A DNA stretch of 64,000 bases from Parabacteroides goldsteinii DSM 19448 = WAL 12034 (GCF_000969835.1 NZ_KQ033913.1:808859-872858), one strand, 5' to 3'. Positions 16,415-24,855 are shown, counted from the stretch's first letter. Numbers and translations are program-made. Notes: generated from the letters alone by a model not told the origin.

Positions 16415-16557
16415 GTGATAACTCTGATTGTGAATTGATTACGGTTGTATGGCTCGATATATCCGTCGAAGTATTCGTCCAGAACCACTCCCAACTCTTT
16501 GGCGAGAGTAACGACCTTTTTTTGTTCGGAAAGTGATAAAGGTAATTTAGATTTGGG
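16411..16557 (-). pseudogene. 48-codon remnant of an unknown gene, convergent with the FGE-sialidase gene
   Basis: On the minus strand a frame with coding-like composition runs from a stop near 16558 to a stop at 16411-16413; it contains LAKELGVVLDEYFDGYIEPY and ends QFTIRVIT. There is no ATG, GTG or TTG near its beginning. It looks like the C-terminal tail of a deleted gene rather than an intact small gene. The protein is not recognised. Its stop codon overlaps the stop of the FGE-sialidase gene. Confidence 0.4.
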
Positions 16558-16580
16558 TTATTATCTATTTATAAACTCCT

Positions 16581-16588
16581 TATATTTG
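16581..16588 (+). promoter_or_regulatory. -7 promoter element for the alkyltransferase
   Basis: TATATTTG, 20 bases before the ATG at 16608. Confidence 0.65.
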
Positions 16589-16607
16589 CAAAATAAAGAA
16601 CTAAAGT

Positions 16608-17126
16608 ATGGAAAATATTATTTGGATACAAAACTATCAGTCTCCTTGCGGAGAATTGATACTGGGTTCGCTGGACGGCAAACTTTGTTTGTGCGACTGG
16701 ATGGATGAGAACCGTAGGGCACTGATTGACCGGCGGCTGCAAAAGGTATTGCATGCCCGCTATGAAACAGGTGAATCCGAAGTGATTGTCCGGGCAGTTG
16801 CCCAGCTGGATGAATATTTTGCCGGAAAAAGAACGGAGTTCGACGTCCCGTTGCTATTTGCCGGTACTGATTTTCAGAAAACAGTCTGGAATGCGTTATT
16901 GAATATCCCTTATGGGAAAACGGTCTCTTATGCTACTTTGTCGCAGGATTTGGGTAAACTGAAAGCTATTCGTGCTGTGGCTGCTGCTAATGGTGCAAAT
17001 TCCATTTCGATACTTGTTCCTTGCCATCGTGTTATCGGGAGTAACCAAAAGCTGGTTGGATATGCCGGTGGCCTGCCTGCCAAACAGTGGTTGCTCGATT
17101 TGGAATCCTCTGGCAGACTCTTCTGA
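16608..17126 (+). CDS. ogt: Methylated-DNA-[protein]-cysteine S-methyltransferase
   Basis: 172 residues, the usual length for Ogt. It removes methyl groups from O6-methylguanine in DNA onto its own cysteine, in a one-time reaction. The active-site motif VPCHRVIG is present near residues 142-149, and PYGKTVSYATLSQDLG earlier marks the DNA-binding part. The N-terminal half (SPCGELILGSLDGKLCLCDW) is the usual ribonuclease-like domain. It has its own promoter at 16581-16588 and appears to be a single-gene unit. Confidence 0.93.
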   Translation: MENIIWIQNYQSPCGELILGSLDGKLCLCDWMDENRRALIDRRLQKVLHARYETGESEVIVRAVAQLDEYFAGKRTEFDVPLLFAGTDFQKTVWNALLNIPYGKTVSYATLSQDLGKLKAIRAVAAANGANSISILVPCHRVIGSNQKLVGYAGGLPAKQWLLDLESSGRLF

Positions 17127-17202
17127 TATTTACCAATCTCTCATCTGTAATTTAGGTATATTTATCTGTAATCCGTCTACAATCGAAACGGTCCGGTTTC
17201 TT

Positions 17203-17210
17203 TAGCTTTG
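17203..17210 (+). promoter_or_regulatory. -7 promoter element for the CMD fusion gene
   Basis: TAGCTTTG, 24 bases before the ATG at 17234. Confidence 0.6.
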
Positions 17211-17233
17211 CAACATCAGTAAAACAGAAAGAT

Positions 17234-18394
17234 ATGAAACGTAAATTGTTAACATTGGTATTCATCGTATCAGGCTTAATGCCTGCTATTGCCCAGAATG
17301 TTTCGGACCTTAAAACAGAAAAAGATATGGATAGGATTGAATTATGTAAAAAGAATTATACCACTTTATTCGGTGGCGAAGCCCTGACCGGGCTGGGAAC
17401 TGACCCGGAAATGATGGATATTCTTCAGAAGTTTATTTTCGGAGAAGTATTCCGCACGGGAGAACTGGATATAAAGACCCGTGAAATGATAACCTGTGTT
17501 ACATTAGCAACTATGCAGACTTTGCCCCAGCTGAAGGCACACGCAGGGGCGGCATTGAATGTGGGAGTTACTCCTGTTGAACTTCGTGAAGCTATTTATT
17601 CATGCGCTCCGTTTATCGGTTTTCCCAAAACCTTGAACGCGCTGACCGTCATTAACGAAGTATTTAAAGAACGGGACATTTCCTTGCCATTGGAAAAACA
17701 AGGCACGGTTACGGAAGAAAACCGTCATGAAAAAGGGGCGGCTGTGCAAGACCGGCTTTATCCCGGCGGTATCAGCCAGGTGATGGAAGATATTCCGGGG
17801 GAGATGGGTGACGATGTGGAACGTTTCCTGACAGAATATTGTTTCGGTGATATGTATACCCGTGGCGGACTTGACCTCAAGACACGTGAGTTACTGGGAT
17901 ATTGTGTCCTGACGACATTGGGAGCCGACAGCCAGCTTCGTTCTCATTTTCAGGGAAATCTGAATGCAGGTAACAGTAAGGAGACGGTTGTGGCGGCAGT
18001 CATACAATGTCTTCCGTATATCGGTTTCCCGCCGGCAATAAAGGCCTTGAAAATAATAAAGGAAGCATCTGCCGTAAGTCCGGCAAATAACCTGGTCCGC
18101 CTCTCCAAAATTACTGTAGACCCGGCACAATTGGATGCATATAATGCTTACCTGAAAGAAGAGATTGAAGCCTCCATGCGCCTGGAACCGGGCGTACTTA
18201 CTTTATATGCCACGGCCGATAAAAAGCAACCGAATAAAATAACAATCCTTGAAATCTATGCAGACCGGGAGGCTTATGAAAAGCATATCCAAACGCCTCA
18301 TTTCCAGAAATACAAACAGGGAACTTTATCTATGGTTGAGGAACTGGAACTGACGGATACAACTCCCTTGCTTCCCGGGCTGAAAATAAAATAG
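17234..18394 (+). CDS. Exported protein with two carboxymuconolactone-decarboxylase-like domains and an ABM domain
   Basis: 386 residues: signal peptide (MKRKLLTLVFIVSGLMPAIAQ), a first CMD-like domain (about 45-140; DIKTREMITCVTLATMQ and ELREAIYSCAPFIGFPKTLNA), a second (about 180-275; DLKTRELLGYCVLTTLG and IQCLPYIGFPPAIKALKII), and a C-terminal antibiotic-biosynthesis-monooxygenase-like ferredoxin fold (about 283-375; VRLSKITVDPAQLDAYNAYL, ILEIYADREAYEKHIQTPHF). CMD proteins are often peroxidatic with a CxxC pair, but each domain here has only single cysteines. Small exported ABM domains handle quinones or haem in some species. Function here is unknown; a periplasmic redox or quinone role is a guess. 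Confidence 0.8.
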   Translation: MKRKLLTLVFIVSGLMPAIAQNVSDLKTEKDMDRIELCKKNYTTLFGGEALTGLGTDPEMMDILQKFIFGEVFRTGELDIKTREMITCVTLATMQTLPQLKAHAGAALNVGVTPVELREAIYSCAPFIGFPKTLNALTVINEVFKERDISLPLEKQGTVTEENRHEKGAAVQDRLYPGGISQVMEDIPGEMGDDVERFLTEYCFGDMYTRGGLDLKTRELLGYCVLTTLGADSQLRSHFQGNLNAGNSKETVVAAVIQCLPYIGFPPAIKALKIIKEASAVSPANNLVRLSKITVDPAQLDAYNAYLKEEIEASMRLEPGVLTLYATADKKQPNKITILEIYADREAYEKHIQTPHFQKYKQGTLSMVEELELTDTTPLLPGLKIK

Positions 18395-18536
18395 GCTTTT
18401 ATCGCTATACAAAACTGACGTTACATTAACATCTTACTATATTTTATATGACAATAAAATGGGGATTTAAGTAATTTATTCGTAAACTTGTAACCTTAAA
18501 TAAAAACGTTAAATTTAAAATTAAATCTTCTGTTTT

Positions 18537-19892
18537 ATGTCAGTAAAATCGTATATCGAATCCAATAAAGAACGCTTTCTGGAAGAGTTGTTCAGTTTAA
18601 TCCGTATTTCTTCTATCAGTGCCAAACAAGAGCATAAACCTGATATGCAGGCTTGTGCCCAGCGCTGGACGGAACTGTTACTATCGTCCGGAGCGGATAA
18701 AGCCGTGGTGATACCGACGGAAGGCAATCCGGTCGTATATGGCGAAAAGATGATTTCGCCCGATGCCAGGACCGTGCTTGTTTATGCCCATTATGATGTA
18801 ATGCCGGCTGAGCCGTTGAACTTATGGAAAAGCCAACCGTTTGAACCCGAAATACGTGATGGCCGTATCTGGGCTCGTGGTGCGGACGATGATAAAGGAC
18901 AGTCTATGATGCAGGTAAAAGGCTTTGAAACAGCCTTGAAGCTCGACCTGCTGAAGTGCAATGTGAAGTTTATCTTCGAAGGAGAGGAGGAGATCGGTTC
19001 TCCCAGCCTTGAAACCTTCTGCTGTGAACATAAAGACTTATTGAAGGCCGATGTGATTCTGGTATCCGACACCAGCATGGTAAATGCCGAAACACCGTCG
19101 TTGACGACCGGCCTGCGTGGTTTGGCTTACTGGGAAATTGAAGTGACCGGCCCAAACCGTGATTTGCATTCCGGTCATTTCGGTGGGGCAGTGGCTAATC
19201 CTATTAATGTATTATGTAAACTGATGGCCGATATTATCGATGCCGACGGACGTATCACGATTCCCGGTTTCTATGATGATGTAGAAGAAGTGTCTCCTGC
19301 CGAACGAGAAATGATTGCACAAATCCCGTTTGATGAAGCGAAATATAAGGCTGCTATCGGTGTGGATGCCTTGTCCGGTGAAAAAGGTTATTCGACGCTG
19401 GAAAGAAACAGTTGCCGTCCGTCGTTCGATATTTGTGGAATCTGGGGCGGTTATACGGAAGAGGGCAGTAAAACGGTGCTTCCGTCCAAAGCCTATGCAA
19501 AAGTGTCCTGTCGCCTGGTTCCGCATCAGGAACATTCCAAAATATCAAAAATGTTTGAAGATTACATAAACCAGGTGGCTCCTGCGTCTGTTAAGGTAAA
19601 AGTCACGCCGAAACACGGTGGACAGGGGTATGTTTGTCCGATTGACCTTCCGGCTTATCAGGCAGCGGAAAAGGCTTGCACGGTTGCTTTTGGCAAGAAA
19701 CCGTTGGCAGTACGTCGCGGAGGAAGTATTCCTATCATCTCCACCTTTGAGCAGGTATTAGGTATAAAAACCGTCTTGATGGGTTTCGGACTTGAACAGA
19801 ACGCTATTCATTCTCCTAATGAAAGTTGCACGCTCGACTTCTTCTATAAAGGGATTGAATCGGTTGCTGAATTTTATAAAGAATATAAATGA
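18537..19892 (+). CDS. M20 family metallopeptidase (dipeptidase)
   Basis: 451 residues, cytoplasmic, no signal peptide. M20 dipeptidases hydrolyse short peptides with two zinc ions. Seen: His85 and Asp87 in YAHYDVMP, the bridging Asp in GADDDKG (residues 115-121), the catalytic and ligand glutamates in FEGEEEIGS (151-152), and late SPNESC near the C-terminus. A dimerisation (lid) domain occupies the middle, starting near LHSGHFGGAVANP. It is the first gene of a tight operon; its stop overlaps the helicase start by four bases. Peptide specificity is not readable. Confidence 0.9.
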   Translation: MSVKSYIESNKERFLEELFSLIRISSISAKQEHKPDMQACAQRWTELLLSSGADKAVVIPTEGNPVVYGEKMISPDARTVLVYAHYDVMPAEPLNLWKSQPFEPEIRDGRIWARGADDDKGQSMMQVKGFETALKLDLLKCNVKFIFEGEEEIGSPSLETFCCEHKDLLKADVILVSDTSMVNAETPSLTTGLRGLAYWEIEVTGPNRDLHSGHFGGAVANPINVLCKLMADIIDADGRITIPGFYDDVEEVSPAEREMIAQIPFDEAKYKAAIGVDALSGEKGYSTLERNSCRPSFDICGIWGGYTEEGSKTVLPSKAYAKVSCRLVPHQEHSKISKMFEDYINQVAPASVKVKVTPKHGGQGYVCPIDLPAYQAAEKACTVAFGKKPLAVRRGGSIPIISTFEQVLGIKTVLMGFGLEQNAIHSPNESCTLDFFYKGIESVAEFYKEYK

Positions 19893-21199
19893 TACAAAAC
19901 GAAGTGATAGCCCGTGCCCTGTCGAATACAGGTATCGAGGCATTGAATGAAATGCAGCAGGCCGTGCTTGATGCCGGAACGACAAAGGATATGGTGTTGC
20001 TCAGTCCCACGGGGTCGGGTAAAACCCTGGCTTTCCTGCTGCCCTTACTTACTACACTGACGAATGAGGATAAGAAGATACAAGCGCTTATCATCGCCCC
20101 GTCTCGTGAATTGGCTTTACAGATAGAGACGGTATTCCGTTCGCTCGGAGCCGGATATAAGGTGAACTGCTGTTACGGCGGCCATCCTATCCGGACAGAA
20201 AAGAAAAGTCTGGAGCATCCGCCAACGGTGCTTATCGGTACGCCCGGACGAATCCTCGACCATCTGGAACGGGGGAATATTAATCTGGATACCGTCCGTA
20301 CATTGATTCTGGACGAATTCGACAAGTCTCTGGAACTGGGCTTTCAGGATGAGATGAAAGAGATTCTCTCACATCTTCCCGGAGTGCGTCGCAGAGTGTT
20401 GACTTCAGCAACCGAAGCGGTGGAAATTCCTTCCTTTACCGGTATTACATCGCCTGTCCGCCTGTCGTTCCTGACCGGCGTGAAAGAGGCGAAAGGTCTG
20501 ACTCTGCGTATCGTGAAATCGCCGGTTAAGGATAAGCTGGAGACATTGTATAAATTGCTTGGAGAGTTGAAAGGCGAGTCTGCCCTGGTGTTTTGTAACC
20601 AGCGTGAATCAGTGGAACGTGTCAGCAATTATCTGACAGAAATGGGAGTGGATAATGAATACTTTCACGGAGGTATGGAACAGCCGGAACGCGAACGGGC
20701 GTTGTCGCTTTTCCGTAATGGCAGTGCATCCGTTTTTATCTCTACCGACCTGGCATCCCGTGGACTGGACATTCCGGAAGTAAAGAATGTGATTCATTAC
20801 CATCTTCCCATCAATGAAGAAGCCTTTATCCACAGAAACGGACGTACGGCCCGTATGAATGCGGAAGGAAATGCCTTTATGATACTGAATGAGATAGAGA
20901 CTGTTCCCGAATATATTACCCGTGAACCGGATGAATTCTTCCTGCCGGAGAAGGCCAAAAAACCGCTCCGTTCGGAATGGGTTACATTGACCATTAACCG
21001 CGGTAAACGGGATAAGTTGAGTAAGAAGGACGTAGTCGGTTTCCTGTTCCAGAAAGGCGGATTAGACAAAGATGATTTAGGCGTTGTAGAAGTCAAGGAA
21101 AGTTGCGCCTACGCCGCAGTAAAACGTGATAAGAAAGAGGGTTTGCTGGCGCGTATCCGTGATGAGAAAATAAAAAATATGAAAGCTAAGTTTATATGA
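19889..21199 (+). CDS. DEAD-box RNA helicase with DbpA-type RNA-binding domain
   Basis: 436 residues. Helicase motifs in order: Q motif region (residues about 8-25), SPTGSGKT (motif I), PSRELA, TPGRI, motif II read as DEFD (residues 142-145) rather than DEAD, TSAT, and HRNGRTAR. The last 75 residues (about 360-436; WVTLTINRGKRDKLSKKDVV) match the DbpA RNA-binding domain that targets 23S rRNA in E. coli, so a role in large-subunit ribosome assembly is likely. The DEFD variant keeps Asp and Glu needed for ATP hydrolysis. The gene overlaps both neighbours by four bases. Confidence 0.9.
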   Translation: MIQNEVIARALSNTGIEALNEMQQAVLDAGTTKDMVLLSPTGSGKTLAFLLPLLTTLTNEDKKIQALIIAPSRELALQIETVFRSLGAGYKVNCCYGGHPIRTEKKSLEHPPTVLIGTPGRILDHLERGNINLDTVRTLILDEFDKSLELGFQDEMKEILSHLPGVRRRVLTSATEAVEIPSFTGITSPVRLSFLTGVKEAKGLTLRIVKSPVKDKLETLYKLLGELKGESALVFCNQRESVERVSNYLTEMGVDNEYFHGGMEQPERERALSLFRNGSASVFISTDLASRGLDIPEVKNVIHYHLPINEEAFIHRNGRTARMNAEGNAFMILNEIETVPEYITREPDEFFLPEKAKKPLRSEWVTLTINRGKRDKLSKKDVVGFLFQKGGLDKDDLGVVEVKESCAYAAVKRDKKEGLLARIRDEKIKNMKAKFI

Positions 21200-22452
21200 A
21201 GCTGCTGATTAAAGGGGTAGAACTGAATGGCGTTGCTACCGATATTTATATAGAAAACAAATACATCAAACAGATAGGTCCCGGCCTGTCTGTTGCCGCC
21301 GATAAAGTAATTGACGGTAGTCGTAAGGCTGCTATTCCAGGATTTGTCAATACGCATACACATGCGGCTATGACTTTGTTCCGCGGCTTTGGAGACGATA
21401 TGCCTTTAATGCCCTGGCTGGAAGAAAAGATATGGCCCAATGAAGCGAAACTGACGAAAGAAGATGTTTTCTGGGGAGCTAAACTGGCTTGTCTGGAAAT
21501 GATAAAAAGCGGAACGACTACTTTCTTCGACATGTATCATAAGTTTCATGCTACGGCAGAGGCTGTTGAAGAGATGGGAATCCGGGCAGTCATTTCCAGT
21601 GCCTGTTTCGACCATTTCCAACCAGAGTTGGCGGAGAAAAGCAAACAGACCATTCAGAAGTTGTATAAAGAGATGGACAGATACGATAAACGGATACATT
21701 TCTCCGTAGGTCCGCACGCCATCTATACGGTTTCCGGTGAGTTGCTGCAATGGGCGGATACTTTTGCAAAAGAACATAACGTGCCAATCCAACTGCATCT
21801 GGCAGAAACGGAAGGGGAAGTGGAGAACTCTGTAAAGCAGTTCGGGGCGACTCCTGTCCGGTATTTATATAAGTTGGGTGTATTGTCTCCCCGGCTGTTG
21901 ATTTCCCACGGTATCTATGTAGATGCGGATGAAATCCGTATGCTGGCAGACCATGGAGTGAAGGTCGCTCATAATCCGGCCTCCAATATGAAACTGGCTT
22001 CCGGCATGCACTTCAAATTTAAGGAAATGCGTGAAGTCGGCATCACTGTCGGTCTGGGTACTGACGGTTGTTCGTCGTCCAATAATCTCGATATGGTGGA
22101 AGCGATGAAGCTGGCCTCCCTGTTGGGAAAAGTCTGGCGGAAAGACCCGGAAGCCGTTACAGCCGATGAAATATTCCATTCCGCCACGGAAGCCGGAGCC
22201 TCTTTTGCTGGCTTAAAAGCCGGACGGATAGCAGAAGGTTACCTGGCAGACCTTTCTTTGGTAGATTTGAATATGCCGGCATTTACTCCGAATTTCAATT
22301 TCATATCCAACCTTGTCTATGCTGCAAACGGTAACTGCATCGATACCGTTATTTGTGACGGAAAAATCCTGATGCAGGATAAGAAAGTACCGGGTGAAGA
22401 GGAGATAATGGAACGCGCGGCACAAATAGCCTACAATTTAATGAAAAGATAA
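21196..22452 (+). CDS. mtaD: Amidohydrolase: 5-methylthioadenosine/S-adenosylhomocysteine deaminase-like
   Basis: 418 residues of the metal-dependent amidohydrolase fold: composite beta domain at both ends, PGFVNTHTHAAM (metal-binding HxH) near residues 49-60, GPHAIYT, HLAETEGEVE, ISHGIYVD and GTDGCSSSNNLDM. This set fits the MtaD/SsnA-like group that deaminates methylthioadenosine, S-adenosylhomocysteine or adenosine. It overlaps the helicase by four bases. The next gene on the same strand is purine nucleoside phosphorylase, which could split the inosine-type product, so the two may form a short salvage route. The exact substrate is inferred. Confidence 0.82.
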   Translation: MKLLIKGVELNGVATDIYIENKYIKQIGPGLSVAADKVIDGSRKAAIPGFVNTHTHAAMTLFRGFGDDMPLMPWLEEKIWPNEAKLTKEDVFWGAKLACLEMIKSGTTTFFDMYHKFHATAEAVEEMGIRAVISSACFDHFQPELAEKSKQTIQKLYKEMDRYDKRIHFSVGPHAIYTVSGELLQWADTFAKEHNVPIQLHLAETEGEVENSVKQFGATPVRYLYKLGVLSPRLLISHGIYVDADEIRMLADHGVKVAHNPASNMKLASGMHFKFKEMREVGITVGLGTDGCSSSNNLDMVEAMKLASLLGKVWRKDPEAVTADEIFHSATEAGASFAGLKAGRIAEGYLADLSLVDLNMPAFTPNFNFISNLVYAANGNCIDTVICDGKILMQDKKVPGEEEIMERAAQIAYNLMKR

Positions 22453-22524
22453 CTTTTAAGTTGCCGGTGATTGTTTTATATCATCAGTAGCTTTTCAGGA
22501 AAAGTTCATAATGTCTTTTGTAAA

Positions 22525-22600
22525 AGACGTACGTCTAAAATAATTTACACCTACCTCTAAATCTATTTACACCTAGGTCTAAATGAATTTAGAGGTAGGT
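22525..22600. repeat. Palindrome cluster between deaminase and phosphorylase genes
   Basis: A perfect 12-base palindrome AGACGTACGTCT (22525-22536) is followed by ACCTACCTCTAAAT (22549-22562), exact reverse complement of 22587-22600. The spacer contains a second, direct copy of the left arm with three changes (ACACCTAGGTCTAAAT). The region can form a terminator-like hairpin or act as a protein site. Confidence 0.55.
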
Positions 22601-22685
22601 ATGACAGAAAAGTCTTTATAAAGATACGTTTCTGTCGTAATGGCATTTCAAGGAGATTATTATATTGAAATAAATTTATGATGCT

Positions 22686-23513
22686 ATGAATACAAGTTAT
22701 ACAAACGAACAATATCAGGAGGCAGCGGCATTTATAGCTGCACGCATCACCGGAAATCCGGAAACGGCTATTATTCTCGGCAGCGGATTAGGTTCACTGG
22801 CAGACCGGATACAGGATGCCATTGTAATTCCGTATGCAGAGATTCCTCATTTTATGCATTCTACGGCTGCCGGTCATAAAGGTAATTTTATTTGCGGCAA
22901 ACTGGGAGGTAAGCAAGTTCTGGCTATGCAGGGTCGTTTTCATTATTATGAAGGGTATTCCATGCAACAGGTGACATTTCCCGTTCGTGTGATGAAACTG
23001 TTGGGTATAAAGAATCTTTTGGTGTCGAATGCTGCCGGTGGAATAAATAACACTTTCAAAGTTGGTGACCTGATGATTATCCGTGATCATATAAATATGA
23101 TGCCTAATCCGTTGATAGGTCCGAATAATGAATTGTTCGGTACTCGTTTCCCGGATATGACCCGTGCTTATGACCGTGAGTTTGTCCGTTTGGTGGAAGA
23201 GATTGCAGCTTCTCATAATATTCCTTTGAAAAAAGGTGTGTATGTTGGTCTGACCGGTCCTTCTTTTGAAACACCCTCCGAATATGCTTTTTATGGCCGG
23301 GTAGGAGGTGATGCGATTGGAATGAGTACGGTTCCGGAAGTAATCGTAGCTCGCCATGCAGGATTAAGGGTGTTCGGAATGTCGGTGATTACGAATGAAG
23401 GTTATCATTTTGCCGACGATTTTGTGAATGACGGAGCGGATGTAATCGTAGCTGCCAACAAGGCTGCGGTAGTAATGACAACTTTATTCAGTGAACTCGT
23501 TTCCTGTATCTGA
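22686..23513 (+). CDS. punA: Purine-nucleoside phosphorylase (trimeric type)
   Basis: 275 residues. It splits inosine and guanosine with phosphate, giving hypoxanthine or guanine plus ribose-1-phosphate. Family signatures: [13 protein letters not shown] (phosphate site, about residues 31-43), [68 protein letters not shown] and VITNEG. These are the trimeric PNP II motifs with the Asn in late VITNE typical of 6-oxopurine specificity. Salvage partner of the deaminase upstream. The gene appears to be a separate unit, since a palindrome cluster lies in the 233-base gap. Confidence 0.93.
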   Translation: MNTSYTNEQYQEAAAFIAARITGNPETAIILGSGLGSLADRIQDAIVIPYAEIPHFMHSTAAGHKGNFICGKLGGKQVLAMQGRFHYYEGYSMQQVTFPVRVMKLLGIKNLLVSNAAGGINNTFKVGDLMIIRDHINMMPNPLIGPNNELFGTRFPDMTRAYDREFVRLVEEIAASHNIPLKKGVYVGLTGPSFETPSEYAFYGRVGGDAIGMSTVPEVIVARHAGLRVFGMSVITNEGYHFADDFVNDGADVIVAANKAAVVMTTLFSELVSCI

Positions 23514-23628
23514 TTTTTTCGGGATGAAAGTTGCTGTGTTAAAATAAGATAGAAATTTGAACGGGTGAGTAAGGAAAAAATAGTATAAAAAAAGTATCTT
23601 CCGGTTTTGGAAAATAAAAAAATACCTC

Positions 23629-23636
23629 TATCTTTG
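23629..23636 (+). promoter_or_regulatory. Promoter of the tRNA-Gly/Leu/Leu cluster
   Basis: TATCTTTG with TTTG exactly 19 bases upstream, 11 bases before tRNA-Gly. One of the best matches to the Bacteroidota consensus in the window. Confidence 0.75.
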
Positions 23637-23647
23637 CACCCGTTATC

Positions 23648-23720
23648 GCGGAAGTAGCTCAGTTGGTAGAGCATAACCTTGCCAAGGTTAGGGTCGCGGG
23701 TTCGAGTCCCGTCTTCCGCT
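23648..23720 (+). tRNA. tRNA-Gly (GCC)
   Basis: GCGGAAG and CTTCCGC close the acceptor stem; the T arm GGTTCGAGTCCC and anticodon loop TTGCCAA are clear. Anticodon GCC. CCA is not encoded. Confidence 0.96.
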
Positions 23721-23734
23721 CATAAATAATAAGC

Positions 23735-23757
23735 GCGGTAAGAGGCCGCCTTTTTTA
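23735..23757 (+). terminator. Weak terminator-like hairpin after tRNA-Gly
   Basis: GCGG (23735-23738) pairs with CCGC (23746-23749), followed by six T. The stem is short, so partial read-through into the two tRNA-Leu genes is likely. Confidence 0.4.
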
Positions 23758-23770
23758 TGTAATGGAAAAT

Positions 23771-23852
23771 GCCCAGGTGGCGGAATTGGTAGACGCGCAC
23801 GTTTCAGGTGCGTGTGTCGCAAGGCGTGCAGGTTCGAGTCCTGTTCTGGGCA
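23771..23852 (+). tRNA. tRNA-Leu (CAG)
   Basis: Class II tRNA with long variable arm. Acceptor GCCCAGG/CTGGGC, anticodon loop TTCAGGT on stem CACGT/GCGTG, anticodon CAG. CCA is encoded (23853-23855). Confidence 0.95.
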
Positions 23853-23858
23853 CCATTC

Positions 23859-23942
23859 GCGCAGATGGTGAAATTGGTAGACACGCTACTTTGAGGGGGT
23901 AGTGCCGGTTCCGGTGTGTGAGTTCGAGTCTCATTCTGCGCA
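23859..23942 (+). tRNA. tRNA-Leu (GAG)
   Basis: Class II tRNA. Acceptor GCGCAGA/TCTGCGC, anticodon stem CTACT/GGTAG with loop TTGAGGG, anticodon GAG. Seven bases after the CCA of the previous tRNA-Leu, clearly one transcript. Confidence 0.95.
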
Positions 23943-23966
23943 CATTTCGTAAAGAATAGAAATAAT

Positions 23967-24030
23967 AATTGTCCATGTAATTAGTTAAGAGCATATTGCT
24001 TGAAGCTGTTATATGGACAATTTTTATTTA
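23967..24030 (+). terminator. Terminator-like inverted repeat after the tRNA cluster
   Basis: AATTGTCCAT (23967-23976) pairs with ATGGACAATT (24013-24022), followed by TTTATTT. The 36-base loop is long for a terminator. Confidence 0.5.
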
Positions 24031-24154
24031 GTATAAACCACATTTACTGCATAATACGTCTTCTGTAGATGAATCCGTAATGATTTATATAAGAACTGTC
24101 ATTTTTTAGAGATATAAAGTCAAATTTGTAAAAATAAGACTGATTCGGATTCGA

Positions 24155-24162
24155 TATATTTG
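24155..24162 (+). promoter_or_regulatory. -7 promoter element before the 48-aa reading frame
   Basis: TATATTTG, 14 bases before the ATG at 24176. Confidence 0.5.
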
Positions 24163-24175
24163 CATATCATGAAAT

Positions 24176-24322
24176 ATGGATAACAACCTTTTTAATTTGA
24201 TCGAAAATGAAAAAAGACCGGGCGACAGATATACCTTCGCTACATTTACCCATTATACCGAAGATTCTCCTTTATTGGAATCCGGTTTGTTAGGTCCTGT
24301 ACGGATTGTTATGAAAGAATGA
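24176..24322 (+). pseudogene. 48-aa frame resembling the C-terminal tail of a glycoside hydrolase
   Basis: Encodes MDNNLFNLIENEKRPGDRYT... and ends with SPLLESGLLGPVRIVMKE. The ATFTHYTEDSPLLESGLLGP stretch resembles, from memory, the very C-terminal strand of large Bacteroidota glycosidases such as GH106-type rhamnosidases, which end with a similar P-L-SGL-GPV motif. The rest of such an enzyme is absent, so this is probably a deletion remnant. Oddly it has a good promoter and an in-frame ATG, so a short peptide may still be made. It converges on the TlpA-like gene with a 14-base gap. Confidence 0.4.
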
Positions 24323-24336
24323 TGGTGTGCCTTGCT

Positions 24337-24855
24337 TTATTTCAAACCCTTGATCTTTTGAATTAGTTCTTTTGCTGAAATATCCAAAGACTCAACAGCC
24401 ATCCAGACGACTTCGTTATCCGGATTGATAATATATATCCGGGGAATCGTATTGTTGGCGAAGAGGGAGAAAACCTCACCGCGGGTATCCAGGTAGAATG
24501 GCATTGTGAATTGATTCTCTTTCCAGTAATTGGAAACAACTTCGGCTGTTTCTTTCCGGGAAATCGTTACCAGCAGGAATCTGGGGTCGTCTTTCAGTTC
24601 TTTCCAGACCTCTTCTATAACCGGCAGAACCTGTTTGCAATCCGGACAGTAAGTTCCGAAGAATACCAGTAAGGATTGTTTTCCGATGAACTGTTTGGAG
24701 CTGAATGTGTTTCCGGCTGTATCTTCGACTGCAAATGTAGGGATCTGGCTGTTGACATTGATATAATTAATAGTTTCGCTCTCGTCATCCTTTATACAGG
24801 AAAAGAGAAGGAAGGTCATAGTGACTATAAATGAAAGAATTTTTGTGATATGCAT
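24337..24855 (-). CDS. TlpA-like thioredoxin-fold lipoprotein
   Basis: 172 residues. N-terminal signal ending in a lipobox (TFLLFSC, lipid Cys at 20) followed by acidic KDDESE. The thioredoxin fold starts near residue 38 with the active site CPDC (TYCPDCKQVLP, Cys70 and Cys73) and the cis-Pro region TIPRIYIIN. TlpA/ResA-like proteins reduce disulfides outside the inner membrane, often for cytochrome maturation or as partners of exported proteins. CPDC rather than CPPC or CEPC. Minus-strand TATCTTCG near 24878-24885 may be its promoter. It has no functional partner next to it. Confidence 0.85.
   Translation of the reverse strand: MHITKILSFIVTMTFLLFSCIKDDESETINYINVNSQIPTFAVEDTAGNTFSSKQFIGKQSLLVFFGTYCPDCKQVLPVIEEVWKELKDDPRFLLVTISRKETAEVVSNYWKENQFTMPFYLDTRGEVFSLFANNTIPRIYIINPDNEVVWMAVESLDISAKELIQKIKGLK

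Noticed and set aside
16445..16708. 87-codon plus-strand frame
   Set aside because: Overlaps the alkyltransferase start and its promoter in another frame, and is opposite the better-looking minus-strand remnant.
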